A stretch of DNA of 64,000 nt, from the NCBI RefSeq assembly GCF_000264315.1, contig NZ_AJXU01000044.1, forward strand, positions 61,840 through 125,839. Reading direction: 5' to 3'. The stretch is from Rhodanobacter fulvus Jip2. Its GTDB lineage: Bacteria > Pseudomonadota > Gammaproteobacteria > Xanthomonadales > Rhodanobacteraceae. Shown piece after piece: positions 1 through 7,957 of the stretch. Under the pieces are notes generated by a model. The model ran no database searches and had not been told where the DNA came from. It worked only from the letters and a program-made list of their open reading frames with translations. Position 1 is the stretch's first letter. Each line of letters opens with the position of its first letter. Made by a program: the position numbers and the translations under genes.

Positions 1-191
1 ATCTCGTTCTTCAGCACCACCGCGTAGCTGTCGCCGAAGTTGATCCGGCCAGCGCGCAATGCCTTCAGTTCCCAACCCAGCAAGGCCACGCCGCACTCGA
101 AGCGCTGGTCGATGTGGTACTCGAAGCGCGCACGTTTGTTGAGCGCTATGGTGCCGCCGCCCTTGGTGTCCTTGTCCTTCGTTTTGGCCAT
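1..191 (-). CDS. smpB: SsrA-binding protein SmpB, N-terminal part (cut by window edge)
   Basis: SmpB binds tmRNA and delivers it to stalled ribosomes for trans-translation. Reading the minus strand from the ATG at 191 gives about 63 residues, beginning M-A-K-T-K-D-K. They include the family's early conserved stretch ([10 protein letters not shown]) and then the [15 protein letters not shown] motif. The rest of the protein (family length about 155-165 residues) lies beyond position 1. It is divergent from ratA, with 83 bp between the starts. This smpB / ratA / rnfH / bamE arrangement matches the conserved order known from enterobacteria, which supports the call. The partial state is due only to the window edge. 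Confidence 0.93.
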   Translation of the reverse strand, partial: MAKTKDKDTKGGGTIALNKRARFEYHIDQRFECGVALLGWELKALRAGRINFGDSYAVVLKNE

Positions 192-274
192 GTCCGTTAA
201 ACTCTCGCCTTTCGGCCCTGCTGCTGGCGTGACCGCGGAAGAGGCCAGGCTATGGATGATTTGAAGAGGCTGCC

Positions 275-706
275 GTGATCGAAATTCGTCGCAGTGCGCT
301 GGTGCGCTTTACGCCCGAGCAGATGTTCGATCTGGTCAATGATGTGGAAGCATACCCAAAGCGTTTCAACTGGTGCGCCTCGTCGGAAGTGATCGAACGC
401 GACGGCAACGTGCTGGAAGCGCGGCTGGATCTGAATTTCGCCGGCCTGCGCCACAGCTTCACCACCCGCAACACGGCCGAGCCGCCGCAGCGCATCGACA
501 TCCGGCTGGTCGGCGGCCCGTTCCGTTCGCTCGATGGCGTTTGGACCTTCACCGCGCTCGGCGACAGCGGTTGCAAGGTGGCGCTGGCACTGGATTTCGA
601 ATTCGCCGGCCGCTTTGGTGGCGCCTTGCTCAAGCTGGGCTTCCAGAGCCTGGGCAACCGCATGGTCGACGACTTCTGTCGCGAGGCCGAGCGTCTGTAT
701 GGATGA
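275..706 (+). CDS. ratA: RatA-family START/SRPBCC protein (COQ10-like)
   Basis: 143 residues, about the family's normal length. The fold family is START/SRPBCC: a hydrophobic pocket around a long C-terminal helix. The family spans E. coli RatA, reported to inhibit 70S ribosome assembly, and mitochondrial Coq10, which binds ubiquinone; the sequence alone does not decide between these roles. The N-terminus (I-E-I-R-R-S-A-L-V) and the Y-P-K-R-F-N-W-C region are typical of the family. The start is GTG at 275, with a purine-rich GAAGAGG 5 nt upstream. The stop overlaps the rnfH start by 8 bp, so the two are probably translationally coupled. Confidence 0.88.
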   Translation: MIEIRRSALVRFTPEQMFDLVNDVEAYPKRFNWCASSEVIERDGNVLEARLDLNFAGLRHSFTTRNTAEPPQRIDIRLVGGPFRSLDGVWTFTALGDSGCKVALALDFEFAGRFGGALLKLGFQSLGNRMVDDFCREAERLYG

Positions 707-998
707 CCTCACGCCAGACGGCCCCGCGATTACGGTGGAAGTGGTGTATGCCGATGCGACGCGGCAGATCGTTCGGCGCCTGGAGTTGCCGGCTGGCAGC
801 ACGGTGATGGAAGCAGTTGTCGCGTCGGGACTGGAGAGGGACGCGCCCCCTGGCACGATCGATCCGGCGCGACTGGGCATTTTCTCGCGACGGGTATCCG
901 CCGACCAGGTGCTTGGCCATGGCGACCGGGTGGAAATCTACCGGCCGCTGGTGCTCGATCCCATGGAAGCGCGTCGTCGGCGGGCGCGGCGCCGCTGA
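699..998 (+). CDS. rnfH: RnfH family ubiquitin-like protein (RatB)
   Basis: 99 residues with the beta-grasp pattern of the RnfH/UPF0125 family: an N-terminal V-E-V-V-Y-A-D strand, a middle L-G-I-F-S-R-R-V segment, and the conserved D-R-V-E-I-Y-R-P-L near the end, followed by a basic tail of Arg residues. Its biochemical role is not established. In E. coli the gene forms the ratA-ratB pair. The ATG at 699 lies inside the end of ratA (8-bp overlap), which fixes the start and implies one transcript. Confidence 0.86.
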   Translation: MDDLTPDGPAITVEVVYADATRQIVRRLELPAGSTVMEAVVASGLERDAPPGTIDPARLGIFSRRVSADQVLGHGDRVEIYRPLVLDPMEARRRRARRR

Positions 999-1048
999 GA
1001 AACCGTGCCGGGCATGCCATGGCATGCCCGGCGGGCTACTTCAAGCGG

Positions 1049-1528
1049 TCATTGACCGTCGTCGTTGTTGCCACTATCTCCGCCGCTGCTGGCGCCCGCG
1101 CCGAAACCGCCGTCATCCTGCTTCGGCCTCTCGCTCTTGTCGCCCTCGGTTTCGTTGACCGGATAGTCGGCGTGGTACTTCTTGCTGTCTTCCAGCAATT
1201 TCTCCGCGTCCTGCGGGAAGAAGTCACCTTCGGTGCGCACCAGCGTGTCGTTGTTGAAGGTCAGCGTGAGGGTGCGTACCTTGATCGGGCCACCGCGGTG
1301 CGATTGCGTGGACACGTAATCCCAGCGGCTCTGCTCGAAGGGCGTGGCCACCGAGGGCGTGCCCATCAGCACCATCACCTGACGCTTGGTCATCCCCGGC
1401 TTCAGCTGATCGACCGTCTTCTTGTCGAGCAGGTTGCCCTGTTGCACATCGGGCGTGTAGACGATGTGGCAGCCGGCGATGGAGACCGCCAGCATGGTGA
1501 AAACCAGCAGGGAGATCAGCTTTTGCAT
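1049..1528 (-). CDS. bamE: Outer membrane assembly lipoprotein BamE (SmpA/OmlA)
   Basis: BamE is the small lipoprotein subunit of the BAM complex that inserts beta-barrel proteins into the outer membrane. The 159-residue product has a signal peptide ending in the lipobox S-I-A-G-C, with lipidated Cys at about residue 20. The SmpA/OmlA core follows: L-K-P-G-M-T-K-R-Q-V, the M-G-T-P-S turn, then W-D-Y-V and L-T-L-T-F-N-N-D. The C-terminal 40 residues are a hydrophilic Gly/Asp/Ser-rich extension. The gene is divergent from fur, a neighbour it also has in other xanthomonads, where omlA and fur have been studied together. Confidence 0.93.
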   Translation of the reverse strand: MQKLISLLVFTMLAVSIAGCHIVYTPDVQQGNLLDKKTVDQLKPGMTKRQVMVLMGTPSVATPFEQSRWDYVSTQSHRGGPIKVRTLTLTFNNDTLVRTEGDFFPQDAEKLLEDSKKYHADYPVNETEGDKSERPKQDDGGFGAGASSGGDSGNNDDGQ

Positions 1529-1605
1529 GCGTGGTGCGTCCCAATCATAAAGGTGTCGGATGATACACTACCGTTTCGGTAGCGCTGTGCGCCTGGAGGT
1601 CAGTG

Positions 1606-2028
1606 ATGGAACAGGAAACCAGGGAGCTGCGTCGGGTTGGCCTCAAGGTCACCCATCCGCGCATGCGCATCCTGCAGATCTTCGACGAGGAGGAGGGTAA
1701 TCATCTCACCGCCGAAGACGTCTACAAGAAATTGCTGGCCCATCAGGAAGACATCGGCCTGGCGACGGTTTACCGCGTGCTGACCCAGTTCGAGGCAGCA
1801 GGCATCGTCGTCAAGCACAATTTCGAGGGCGGCCAGGCTGTCTACGAACTCGACCGCGGCAAACATCATGACCACATGATCGATGTGGACAGCGGAAAAG
1901 TGATTGAGTTCGTCAGCGAGGAGATCGAGCGGCTGCAGCACGAAATCGCGGCCCGGCATGGCTACGTCATCGAGGACCACAGCCTGGTTCTCTACGTGCG
2001 TCCAAAGCGGCGGGCCGGGAAGGCCTGA
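1606..2028 (+). CDS. fur: Ferric uptake regulator Fur
   Basis: Iron-responsive repressor of about 140 residues. The winged-helix domain carries L-K-V-T-H-P-R-M-R-I-L and the recognition region D-I-G-L-A-T-V-Y-R-V-L. The dimerisation/metal half has H-H-D-H-M-I-D and V-E-F/I-E-F-type strands. The canonical C-terminal Cys-rich zinc site is absent, as is common in this order. GTG (1603) and ATG (1606) are adjacent. ATG is preferred because GGAGG at 1595-1599 then has a 6-nt spacer. Two Fur boxes later in the window (feoA and the cupredoxin-FTR1 pair) are plausible local targets. Confidence 0.95.
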   Translation: MEQETRELRRVGLKVTHPRMRILQIFDEEEGNHLTAEDVYKKLLAHQEDIGLATVYRVLTQFEAAGIVVKHNFEGGQAVYELDRGKHHDHMIDVDSGKVIEFVSEEIERLQHEIAARHGYVIEDHSLVLYVRPKRRAGKA

Positions 2029-2100
2029 GCCTTCGGTCGCCGGGCGCTGATGCCGTCTGGCGGTATCTGGCAAGATCCGGACAGGGGACAAAAAAAGCAC

Positions 2101-2138
2101 AAAAAAAACCGCAGTTGGACTCCTGTCCGCCTGCGGTT
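2101..2138 (-). terminator. Intrinsic terminator, minus-strand orientation
   Basis: An inverted repeat (AACCGCAG at 2107-2114, CTGCGGTT at 2131-2138) contains an inner GGAC/GTCC stem. Read on the minus strand it is followed by an eight-base T run, with a second A/T run at 2090-2096. It suits transcripts arriving from the histidine kinase gene. On the minus strand the apical loop is AGGA inside the inner stem. The rest of the 408-bp gap (2029-2436) holds a second terminator at 2208-2230, a minor CACCATC/GATGGTG hairpin near 2261-2278, and no convincing gene. Confidence 0.7.
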
Positions 2139-2207
2139 GTTCCGTTACCTGTCGAGCTCCGATTCAGCGAATTGCTCGCTGGCATCGAGTACGCCACAAG
2201 TCGCGGC

Positions 2208-2230
2208 AAAAACGGCATCCTGCCGTTTTT
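2208..2230. terminator. Bidirectional intrinsic terminator
   Basis: A perfect 10-bp inverted repeat, AAAAACGGCA / TGCCGTTTTT, surrounds a 3-nt loop. It has an A run on one side and a T run on the other, so it can end transcription from fur (plus) and from the kinase gene (minus). Confidence 0.8.
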
Positions 2231-2436
2231 CTCGAAGCGCCCGTCCCCACGGTTGCTTCGATACACCATCTTGCGATGGTGGCTCCCCCACATCGATGGA
2301 GCGATACTAACGAAGCTTTCACGGGCCGGATATTGGAAAAATTCCTAGGTGACGCGACGATGCGCCGTTGCATCCGCCTTGAAGCTCAATGACATCGGTG
2401 GCATTCGGTTCAGGCGGGCTCTTTGTCCGCTACGTC

Positions 2437-4056
2437 TCACGCCAGCGCGGAGGGGTCGGCGCCGCCGGTGCTGTTTCGCAGCAGGATCCGCAGGTGAACG
2501 CCGGGCTGCTGCGGGTGCAGCCTGAAATCCCCGCCCAGTGAAGTCACCCGGTCGCGCATGCCCTGCAGGCCGCGTCCGCCACGCGGTACGCGAGCGGGCA
2601 GGCCTGTGCCGTTGTCGCGCAAGTCCAGCAGCGCCAGCGCGACTCCCTGGCGTTTGCCGATGCGCAGGCGCAGGCGGAATTCGGTGGCGCCGGAGTGTTT
2701 GACGGCGTTGGTGGCGCTTTCCTGCGCCAGACGATAGATCGCCGTGCGGATGTCCTCGTCAAGCTGGCGTGGATCGCCGTACAGGTCCGTGTGGTACGCG
2801 ATGCCCGCGGTGGTCAGCAAGTCGCGTATCGGGCCTTCGTCAAGCGCGCGCATCAGGCCGAACTCGTCCAGCACCGCGGGGCGCAAATCGTCGAGCAGTC
2901 GATGCAGGGCTCGCCGCATGTGCCCCAGGATGGTGTTGATCGAGCTGCTGATGTCCTCCAGCCCGGCCTGCCGCAGACGCGCTTCCGCCAGCTTCACGTG
3001 GGTCTGGATCGCGGTGATGTTCTGCCCCAGTTCGTCGTGGAGTTCGGCGGCCAGGTGCCTGCGCTGGTTTTCGTCGGCGCGCAGGTTGCCGCGCGCGGCA
3101 TTGCGCAGCTGGCCGGTGAGCTGGTCGAGGTGGTAATTGACCGCCCCCATGTAAGCGTTCTGCTCGGCCACGTACGCGCTGCTCTCGCGCAACGCGTCGG
3201 TGGCCGACCCCAGCATGATGGCGCCGGTACCGGCCACCGCCAGCAGCAAATAGGCCGAGGCAGTCGAGGGCGCGTAGCCCAGATGGTGCTCGGCCAGGGT
3301 AATGCCCACGCTGGTGACCAGCATGGCCAGGCTGGCCCCGCGCCAGCCATGCCGGAACGCGAAATACAGGATCGGTGCCAGCGACAGCACGCGGGCGAAT
3401 TGCGGCTCGGGAGCGGCCTGTCGCGACAGCAGAAGCAGGATCGCCATCGAGGGCAGCATCACCAGCACGCCGTCGATCAGCAGGCTGATCAGCGCCCCGC
3501 GGTCCAGTCGGTCCCGCAACAGCATCACCGTCAGGGGGACCAGCAGGAGAATCGCCAGATAATGGCTGAGCAGTTGTTCACCCAGTGTCCTCAGCATCTG
3601 GTCGCCGCCACGATGGAGCGTGGTAAGCGCCGTGGCGTCGGTGATCGCGGTGGCGCCCACCAGCACCAGCACGATCAACAGCAGCCGCGCCATCTGCTGG
3701 GGTGTATTCAATGTGACCTGCCAGCCGAACCGGCGCACCAGCCACAAGCCGCCGGCCATCACCAGCATGTCCGGCAGTTCGCCGAAAAGGAGACCGTTCC
3801 AGCCGGCGGGCGCGCCCTGGTTCATGACGATGCCGAACGAGGCGACACATTCCGCGCCCAGGAGCCAGCCCCAATAACGCATGGGCGCGAGCAGCAGGGC
3901 ACCGAATCGCAGCCCGTACGGCAACATCCAGAATGGCTGCGCCGTGGGCCACAGCGCCAGCCACGCCAGCAAATAAGCGAGCCCCAGCACCGGGCCGAGA
4001 CATGCCGTGAGGAACGACTTCGATAGCATGGCGCGATGGTACATGTGCGGCGCCAT
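2437..4056 (-). CDS. MASE1-type membrane sensor histidine kinase (NarL/UhpB class)
   Basis: 539 residues. Residues about 12-285 hold eight or so hydrophobic segments resembling the MASE1 sensory domain. A HisKA_3 dimerisation helix follows, with the phospho-acceptor His in E-L-H-D-E-L-G-Q (about residue 340). Next comes a HATPase domain with Q-E-S-A-T-N-A-V-K-H, D-N-G-T-G-L and G-G-R-G-L-Q-G-M boxes. It should phosphorylate the divergent response regulator 68 bp away. The signal is not predictable, but MASE1 kinases next to transporters often sense small metabolites, and an MHS transporter lies just beyond the regulator. The ATG at 4056 lacks a clear ribosome site; the in-frame ATG at 4029 is an alternative. 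Confidence 0.85.
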   Translation of the reverse strand: MAPHMYHRAMLSKSFLTACLGPVLGLAYLLAWLALWPTAQPFWMLPYGLRFGALLLAPMRYWGWLLGAECVASFGIVMNQGAPAGWNGLLFGELPDMLVMAGGLWLVRRFGWQVTLNTPQQMARLLLIVLVLVGATAITDATALTTLHRGGDQMLRTLGEQLLSHYLAILLLVPLTVMLLRDRLDRGALISLLIDGVLVMLPSMAILLLLSRQAAPEPQFARVLSLAPILYFAFRHGWRGASLAMLVTSVGITLAEHHLGYAPSTASAYLLLAVAGTGAIMLGSATDALRESSAYVAEQNAYMGAVNYHLDQLTGQLRNAARGNLRADENQRRHLAAELHDELGQNITAIQTHVKLAEARLRQAGLEDISSSINTILGHMRRALHRLLDDLRPAVLDEFGLMRALDEGPIRDLLTTAGIAYHTDLYGDPRQLDEDIRTAIYRLAQESATNAVKHSGATEFRLRLRIGKRQGVALALLDLRDNGTGLPARVPRGGRGLQGMRDRVTSLGGDFRLHPQQPGVHLRILLRNSTGGADPSALA

Positions 4057-4124
4057 GTCGCGGTGGTGGTTCCGGCGGAAGCGGAAGTCGTGCCGTGGCG
4101 CACGCGCGTGTGTAAAGTAGTGTC

Positions 4125-4757
4125 ATGCACAGTATCGTTCTGGTTGACGACCACGCCATCGTCCGCGAAGGGTTCAAGCGCCTGATCGAGCTTGAGCCCG
4201 ATCTGGACGTGATCGCCGAATGCCGTTGCGCCGACGACGCGGTGGAGGCGGTAACCCAGTGGCTCCCCGACCTGGTGGCGCTGGACTTGTCGTTGCCGGA
4301 CGGCAGCGGATTGCCGCTGATCGAGCATCTGCTGAGCGTGGCGCCGCAGACCCGCATCGTGGTGCTGAGCATGCACGATGGCGAACCGTACATTTCCGAA
4401 GCCATGCGCCGTGGCGCCAGCGGCTACGTGACCAAGGGCGTGGCGCCGGAAGAGCTGGTGGCCGGGCTGCGCGCCGTGATGAATGGCGAGAGCTTCCTGA
4501 GCTCGGATATCCGCAAGCGTCGCGCGGAACGTCCCGGCGACGCGCTTGATCCCATCCACCGGCTGACGGCCCGCGAACGCGAAGTCTTTTTGCTGCTTGC
4601 CGCCGGGCGCGCGCCCAAACAGGTGGCTGCCGAGCTGGGCATTGGCCAGAAAACCGTCTATATCCATCGGGCCAGCGTGATGGGAAAACTCGGTGCCGGT
4701 TCCGAGCTCGAGCTTTACCGCATCGCCAGCGAACGCAGTCTGTTGCCGGCGGCCTGA
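4125..4757 (+). CDS. LuxR/NarL-family response regulator (UhpA-like)
   Basis: 210 residues. The receiver domain occupies about 1-120: acidic pair D8-D9, phospho-acceptor D54 in A-L-D-L-S-L-P-D-G, a Ser at L-S-M-H-D and Lys at Y-V-T-K-G. A LuxR-type HTH follows (L-T-A-R-E-R-E-V-F ... K-Q-V-A-A-E-L-G-I). In the recognition helix K-T-V-Y-I-H-R-A-S-V-M-G-K-L fits the family. Divergent pairing with the kinase gene and the shared intergenic region make them a cognate two-component system. The MHS transporter 109 bp downstream on the same strand is the obvious candidate target (inference). Confidence 0.92.
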   Translation: MHSIVLVDDHAIVREGFKRLIELEPDLDVIAECRCADDAVEAVTQWLPDLVALDLSLPDGSGLPLIEHLLSVAPQTRIVVLSMHDGEPYISEAMRRGASGYVTKGVAPEELVAGLRAVMNGESFLSSDIRKRRAERPGDALDPIHRLTAREREVFLLLAAGRAPKQVAAELGIGQKTVYIHRASVMGKLGAGSELELYRIASERSLLPAA

Positions 4758-4866
4758 CGCACCAGCGAGTCCTCGAATGGACGGCCATCCGCGATGAGCC
4801 GCGATGATGCCGCTGCGGGCTGCGCTCTGTCAGAATTACCTGTCCAGCCAACAGGGGAGCCATGGC

Positions 4867-6180
4867 ATGAGTGACACCGAAGTCGTGCCGGTCAATTCGC
4901 CGCGCCGCATTCTTTTTGCCAGCCTGATCGGCACCACGATCGAGTTCTTCGATTTCTACATCTACGCCACAGCGGCGGTGTTGATTTTCCCGACGCTGTT
5001 TTTCCCCGCGACGGACGCCACCTCGGCCACGCTGGAATCGCTGGCCACGTTCGCGCTGGCGTTCTTCGCGCGCCCGATCGGTTCGGCGGTGTTCGGTCAC
5101 TTCGGTGACCGCATCGGGCGCAAGGCAACCCTGGTGGCGGCCTTGCTGACCATGGGCATTTCCACCGTGACGATCGGCTTGTTGCCCACCTATGCGGACA
5201 TCGGCGTGGCTGCGCCCGCGCTGCTGGCGCTGTGCCGTTTCGGCCAGGGTCTGGGGCTGGGTGGCGAGTGGGGCGGCGCCGTGTTGCTGGCGACCGAGAA
5301 CGCACCCCCGGGCAAGCGTGCGTGGTACGGCATGTTTCCGCAGCTCGGTGCGCCGATCGGCTTCTTCCTGTCTTCGGGCATGTTCTTGTGGCTGACCCAG
5401 GGTATCGGCGAGGCCGCGTTCTTCGCCTGGGGCTGGCGCGTTCCGTTCCTGGGCAGTGCGGCGCTGGTGGTGATCGGTTTGTGGATGCGGCTGAAGCTGC
5501 ACGAGACGCCCGACTTCGCCCGCGCGATATCGCGCCATGAGCGCGTGCGCATGCCGATGCTGACCGTACTTGCGCGGCATCCGCGCGCCTTGCTGGCGGG
5601 CACCTTCACGGCGCTGGCCACCTTCGTATTGTTCTACCTGATGACGGTGTTCGCTCTGAGCTGGGCCACCACGCGGCTGGGTTATTCGCGCGAGGAGTTC
5701 CTGCTGCTGCAGATGCTCGGGGTGATCCTGTTCGGCGTCACCATCCCCCTGTCGGCGATCTTCGCCGACCGCTACGGCGCGCGCCTGGCGATGGTGCTTT
5801 CCACCTTGCTGATCCTGGCCTTCGGCATCGGTTTCGCACCGCTGTTTACAGCGGGCAGCATGACCAGCGTTCTTCTGTTCCTCTCGCTGGGTCTGGGCGT
5901 GATGGGGTTGACATACGGCCCGCTGGGCACGGCGTTGGCGCAGATGTTTCCCACCGCGGTGCGCTATACCGGCGCATCGCTGGCGTTCAACATGGCGGGT
6001 ATTTTCGGTGCGTCGCTGGCGCCGTATATCGCCACCTGGCTGGCGACGACGCGCGGCCTGGCCTATGTCGGCTACTACCTTGCCGCGGCAGCGGTGGTGA
6101 CGTTGCTGGCGCTGCTGATCACGCCGCGTTCCGCACACGAACCGGTTGTGTCAGGTGAGCCCACGGTCGCGATCCAGTGA
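4867..6180 (+). CDS. MFS transporter, metabolite:H+ symporter (MHS) family
   Basis: 437 residues with twelve hydrophobic segments. Family marks are G-T-T-I-E-F-F-D-F-Y at the first helix, the motif A-like G-D-R-I-G-R-K between TM2 and TM3, G-L-G-L-G-G-E-W-G-G in TM4, and a second F-A-D-R-Y-G-A-R loop half-way. This is the family of ProP, KgtP and ShiA: proton symport of osmolytes or carboxylates. The substrate here is unknown. The open frame extends to 4804, but ATG 4867 is chosen for its AGGGGAG ribosome site and because family proteins start just before this region. It is probably transcribed with or controlled by the adjacent response regulator. Confidence 0.85.
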   Translation: MSDTEVVPVNSPRRILFASLIGTTIEFFDFYIYATAAVLIFPTLFFPATDATSATLESLATFALAFFARPIGSAVFGHFGDRIGRKATLVAALLTMGISTVTIGLLPTYADIGVAAPALLALCRFGQGLGLGGEWGGAVLLATENAPPGKRAWYGMFPQLGAPIGFFLSSGMFLWLTQGIGEAAFFAWGWRVPFLGSAALVVIGLWMRLKLHETPDFARAISRHERVRMPMLTVLARHPRALLAGTFTALATFVLFYLMTVFALSWATTRLGYSREEFLLLQMLGVILFGVTIPLSAIFADRYGARLAMVLSTLLILAFGIGFAPLFTAGSMTSVLLFLSLGLGVMGLTYGPLGTALAQMFPTAVRYTGASLAFNMAGIFGASLAPYIATWLATTRGLAYVGYYLAAAAVVTLLALLITPRSAHEPVVSGEPTVAIQ

Positions 6181-6251
6181 AGGGGCGGATCAGCGACGGC
6201 GTCGCTGGATCTCGGGTAAGGTCTCCGCGTGACGGTCAGCCCGGCTGACGG

Positions 6252-6512
6252 TCAACGGGGATCGGTGTGGTCGTGTGATCGGCAGCGGGCCAGGTGGAAA
6301 TGCTCGGGCACCGGATCCTCACCACCCGTGCACAGCGGCTGGCAGCGCAGCAGGCGCCAGCCGGTCAACAAACTTCCACGCCACGGGCCGAAGCGCGTCA
6401 CCGCGATCCGTGCATAATCAGAGCAACTGGGATGAAAGCGGCAGCGCGGCCCCAGCAATGGACTGAGCCAACGCTTGTAGAAACGGAGCAACAACAGTAT
6501 CAATCGGGTCAA
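6252..6512 (-). CDS. yidD: Membrane protein insertion efficiency factor YidD
   Basis: 86 residues with the family's amphipathic N-terminus ([15 protein letters not shown]) and the signature [12 protein letters not shown] second Cys pair lies in [11 protein letters not shown]. YidD is a peripheral inner-membrane protein that helps YidC-dependent insertion. It is normally linked to rnpA/yidC near the replication origin; here it stands alone, divergent from dksA. The last 15 residues are unconserved. Confidence 0.93.
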   Translation of the reverse strand: MTRLILLLLRFYKRWLSPLLGPRCRFHPSCSDYARIAVTRFGPWRGSLLTGWRLLRCQPLCTGGEDPVPEHFHLARCRSHDHTDPR

Positions 6513-6571
6513 GACAGACGTAACCGCGGCGAGCTGGGGAATTCAGTGCCACGAGTATTCCAGAATCGAGC

Positions 6572-6600
6572 TTGCCGGTGTAGGGCACATGGGCTATAAC
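6572..6600 (+). promoter_or_regulatory. Sigma-70 type promoter for dksA
   Basis: TTGCCG (6572-6577) and TATAAC (6595-6600) are separated by exactly 17 bp. They lie about 35 bp before the dksA start codon. Confidence 0.6.
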
Positions 6601-6634
6601 TCCCGGCCGCCACGGCCAAAAACGGTGAAGGAAT

Positions 6635-7852
6635 ATGGCGAATACGACGCGTAGTTCGACCGCTGCCAAGGTTAAAAAGGACAAGGTTCCGACCAAGTCG
6701 GCCGGCAAGCCCAAGGTGGCTGCCAGCAAGGGCGGCAAAGCCAGGCCCGTGGCGAAATCGGCAACCGCCAAGCGCCCGGTCACTGCGGCGAAGCCCGTTG
6801 CAAAGACCACTGCGGCACGCAAACCGGCGGCCGTGAAAAAGGCAAAGCCGGTTGCGGTGACGACCAGGAAAGTCGTGGCCAAGCCGGCAGCGAAAGCGTC
6901 TGCCAAACCGTCTAGCGGAAAGAGCGCGCCGAAGAAAGGGGTGGCAAAAAAAGCCCCCGTGAAGCAAGCTGTGGCGAAGGCGCCGGTCAAACCGGCGGTC
7001 GCAAAGAAGTCGGCGCAGAAGCCAGCATCCAAGCACTCGACTGTTTCGAAAACCCCCATCAAGCCGGTAGCGAAGAAGTCTGCACCACCGGCAAAACCCG
7101 CGGCGAAGGTTGCTTCGAAGCCCGCTTCGAAACCCAAGGCGCCGCTGCCGACCAAGGACAAGACGGCAAAGACTGCCGTGTCGGCCAAATCCGCTCCCCC
7201 CCGGCCCGCACCGGTGGCTGCACCCAAAAAACAGGCAGTTTCGGCTTCCACCACCGCGCTCTACAAAGGCAAGGTGGCAAGTGCCATCGCCATGGTGACC
7301 CCGCGGAAGGCCCCGGCTCCCGCACACCATGCCTCTCACCATAATCATAAAAATTCGTCATCAATGAATAAATCGGCTACAAAAAAGCTTGAAAACGGTG
7401 TCACTCGGGAAGACGGGCGCTATGCGCTGCCTTCCACCAGCGTCATCGCCTTGCCCAAGGGTTATCGTCCGTCCTCCAACGAGGAGTACATGAACCCGCA
7501 GCACCTGGCCTACTTCCGCAACAAGCTGCGCGACTGGCGCGACCAGTTGGTGGAGGAATCGCGTCAGACCATGGACAACCTGCGCGAAGAAGTGCGCGAT
7601 GTCGGCGACGAGGCCGAGCGCGCCACCCGCGAAACCGAAAACTCGCTGGAACTGCGCACCCGTGACCGTTACCGCAAGCTGATTTCCAAGATCGACAAGG
7701 CGCTGCGCCGGATCGAGGAAGGCAGCTACGGTTTCTGCGAGGAGACCGACGAGGAAATCGGCGTGGACCGGCTCGATGCCCGTCCGATCGCCACCTTGTC
7801 GCTCGATGCGCAGGAGCGCCGCGAACATCTGCAGAAGCAGATGGGCGATTGA
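6635..7852 (+). CDS. dksA: RNA polymerase-binding factor DksA with a long histone-H1-like N-terminal tail
   Basis: DksA binds the RNA polymerase secondary channel and works with ppGpp at stringent promoters. At 405 residues this is far longer than the roughly 150-residue family core. Residues 2 to about 235 are almost pure Lys/Ala/Pro/Val/Ser, like bacterial histone H1-type DNA-binding tails. The DksA core starts near residue 275 (N-P-Q-H-L-A-Y-F-R-N-K-L). The coiled-coil tip reads D-E-A-E-R-A where E. coli has D-P-V-D-R-A, so the second Asp is Glu. Only one cysteine (about residue 368, G-F-C-E-E-T-D) remains of the four-Cys zinc finger. An in-frame ATG at 7364 in a markedly AT-rich patch could start a short form. 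Extended DksA proteins are known in Xanthomonadales. Confidence 0.92.
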   Translation: MANTTRSSTAAKVKKDKVPTKSAGKPKVAASKGGKARPVAKSATAKRPVTAAKPVAKTTAARKPAAVKKAKPVAVTTRKVVAKPAAKASAKPSSGKSAPKKGVAKKAPVKQAVAKAPVKPAVAKKSAQKPASKHSTVSKTPIKPVAKKSAPPAKPAAKVASKPASKPKAPLPTKDKTAKTAVSAKSAPPRPAPVAAPKKQAVSASTTALYKGKVASAIAMVTPRKAPAPAHHASHHNHKNSSSMNKSATKKLENGVTREDGRYALPSTSVIALPKGYRPSSNEEYMNPQHLAYFRNKLRDWRDQLVEESRQTMDNLREEVRDVGDEAERATRETENSLELRTRDRYRKLISKIDKALRRIEEGSYGFCEETDEEIGVDRLDARPIATLSLDAQERREHLQKQMGD

Positions 7853-7872
7853 TGGCTCTGGTTCATTGACCA

Positions 7873-7906
7873 CGAAAAAGCCCCGCTTCAAGCGGGGCTT
7901 TTTCGT
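7873..7906. terminator. Bidirectional intrinsic terminator between dksA and sufE
   Basis: AAAAAGCCCCGCTT pairs with AAGCGGGGCTTTTT around a tiny loop, flanked by A and T runs. It ends dksA on the plus strand and the convergent sufE on the minus strand. Confidence 0.92.
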
Positions 7907-7957
7907 TGCCGGCGCGTGCGCGACGAGTGCGCTCGATGCGCAGTTGCCGGCGTGTGG

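Noticed and set aside
2695..4026. 443-codon plus-strand frame
   Set aside because: Antisense shadow of the histidine kinase gene, whose domains and motifs are clear.
4174..6138. 654-codon minus-strand frame
   Set aside because: Antisense shadow of the response regulator and MHS transporter; low-complexity Arg/Gln/His-rich translation.
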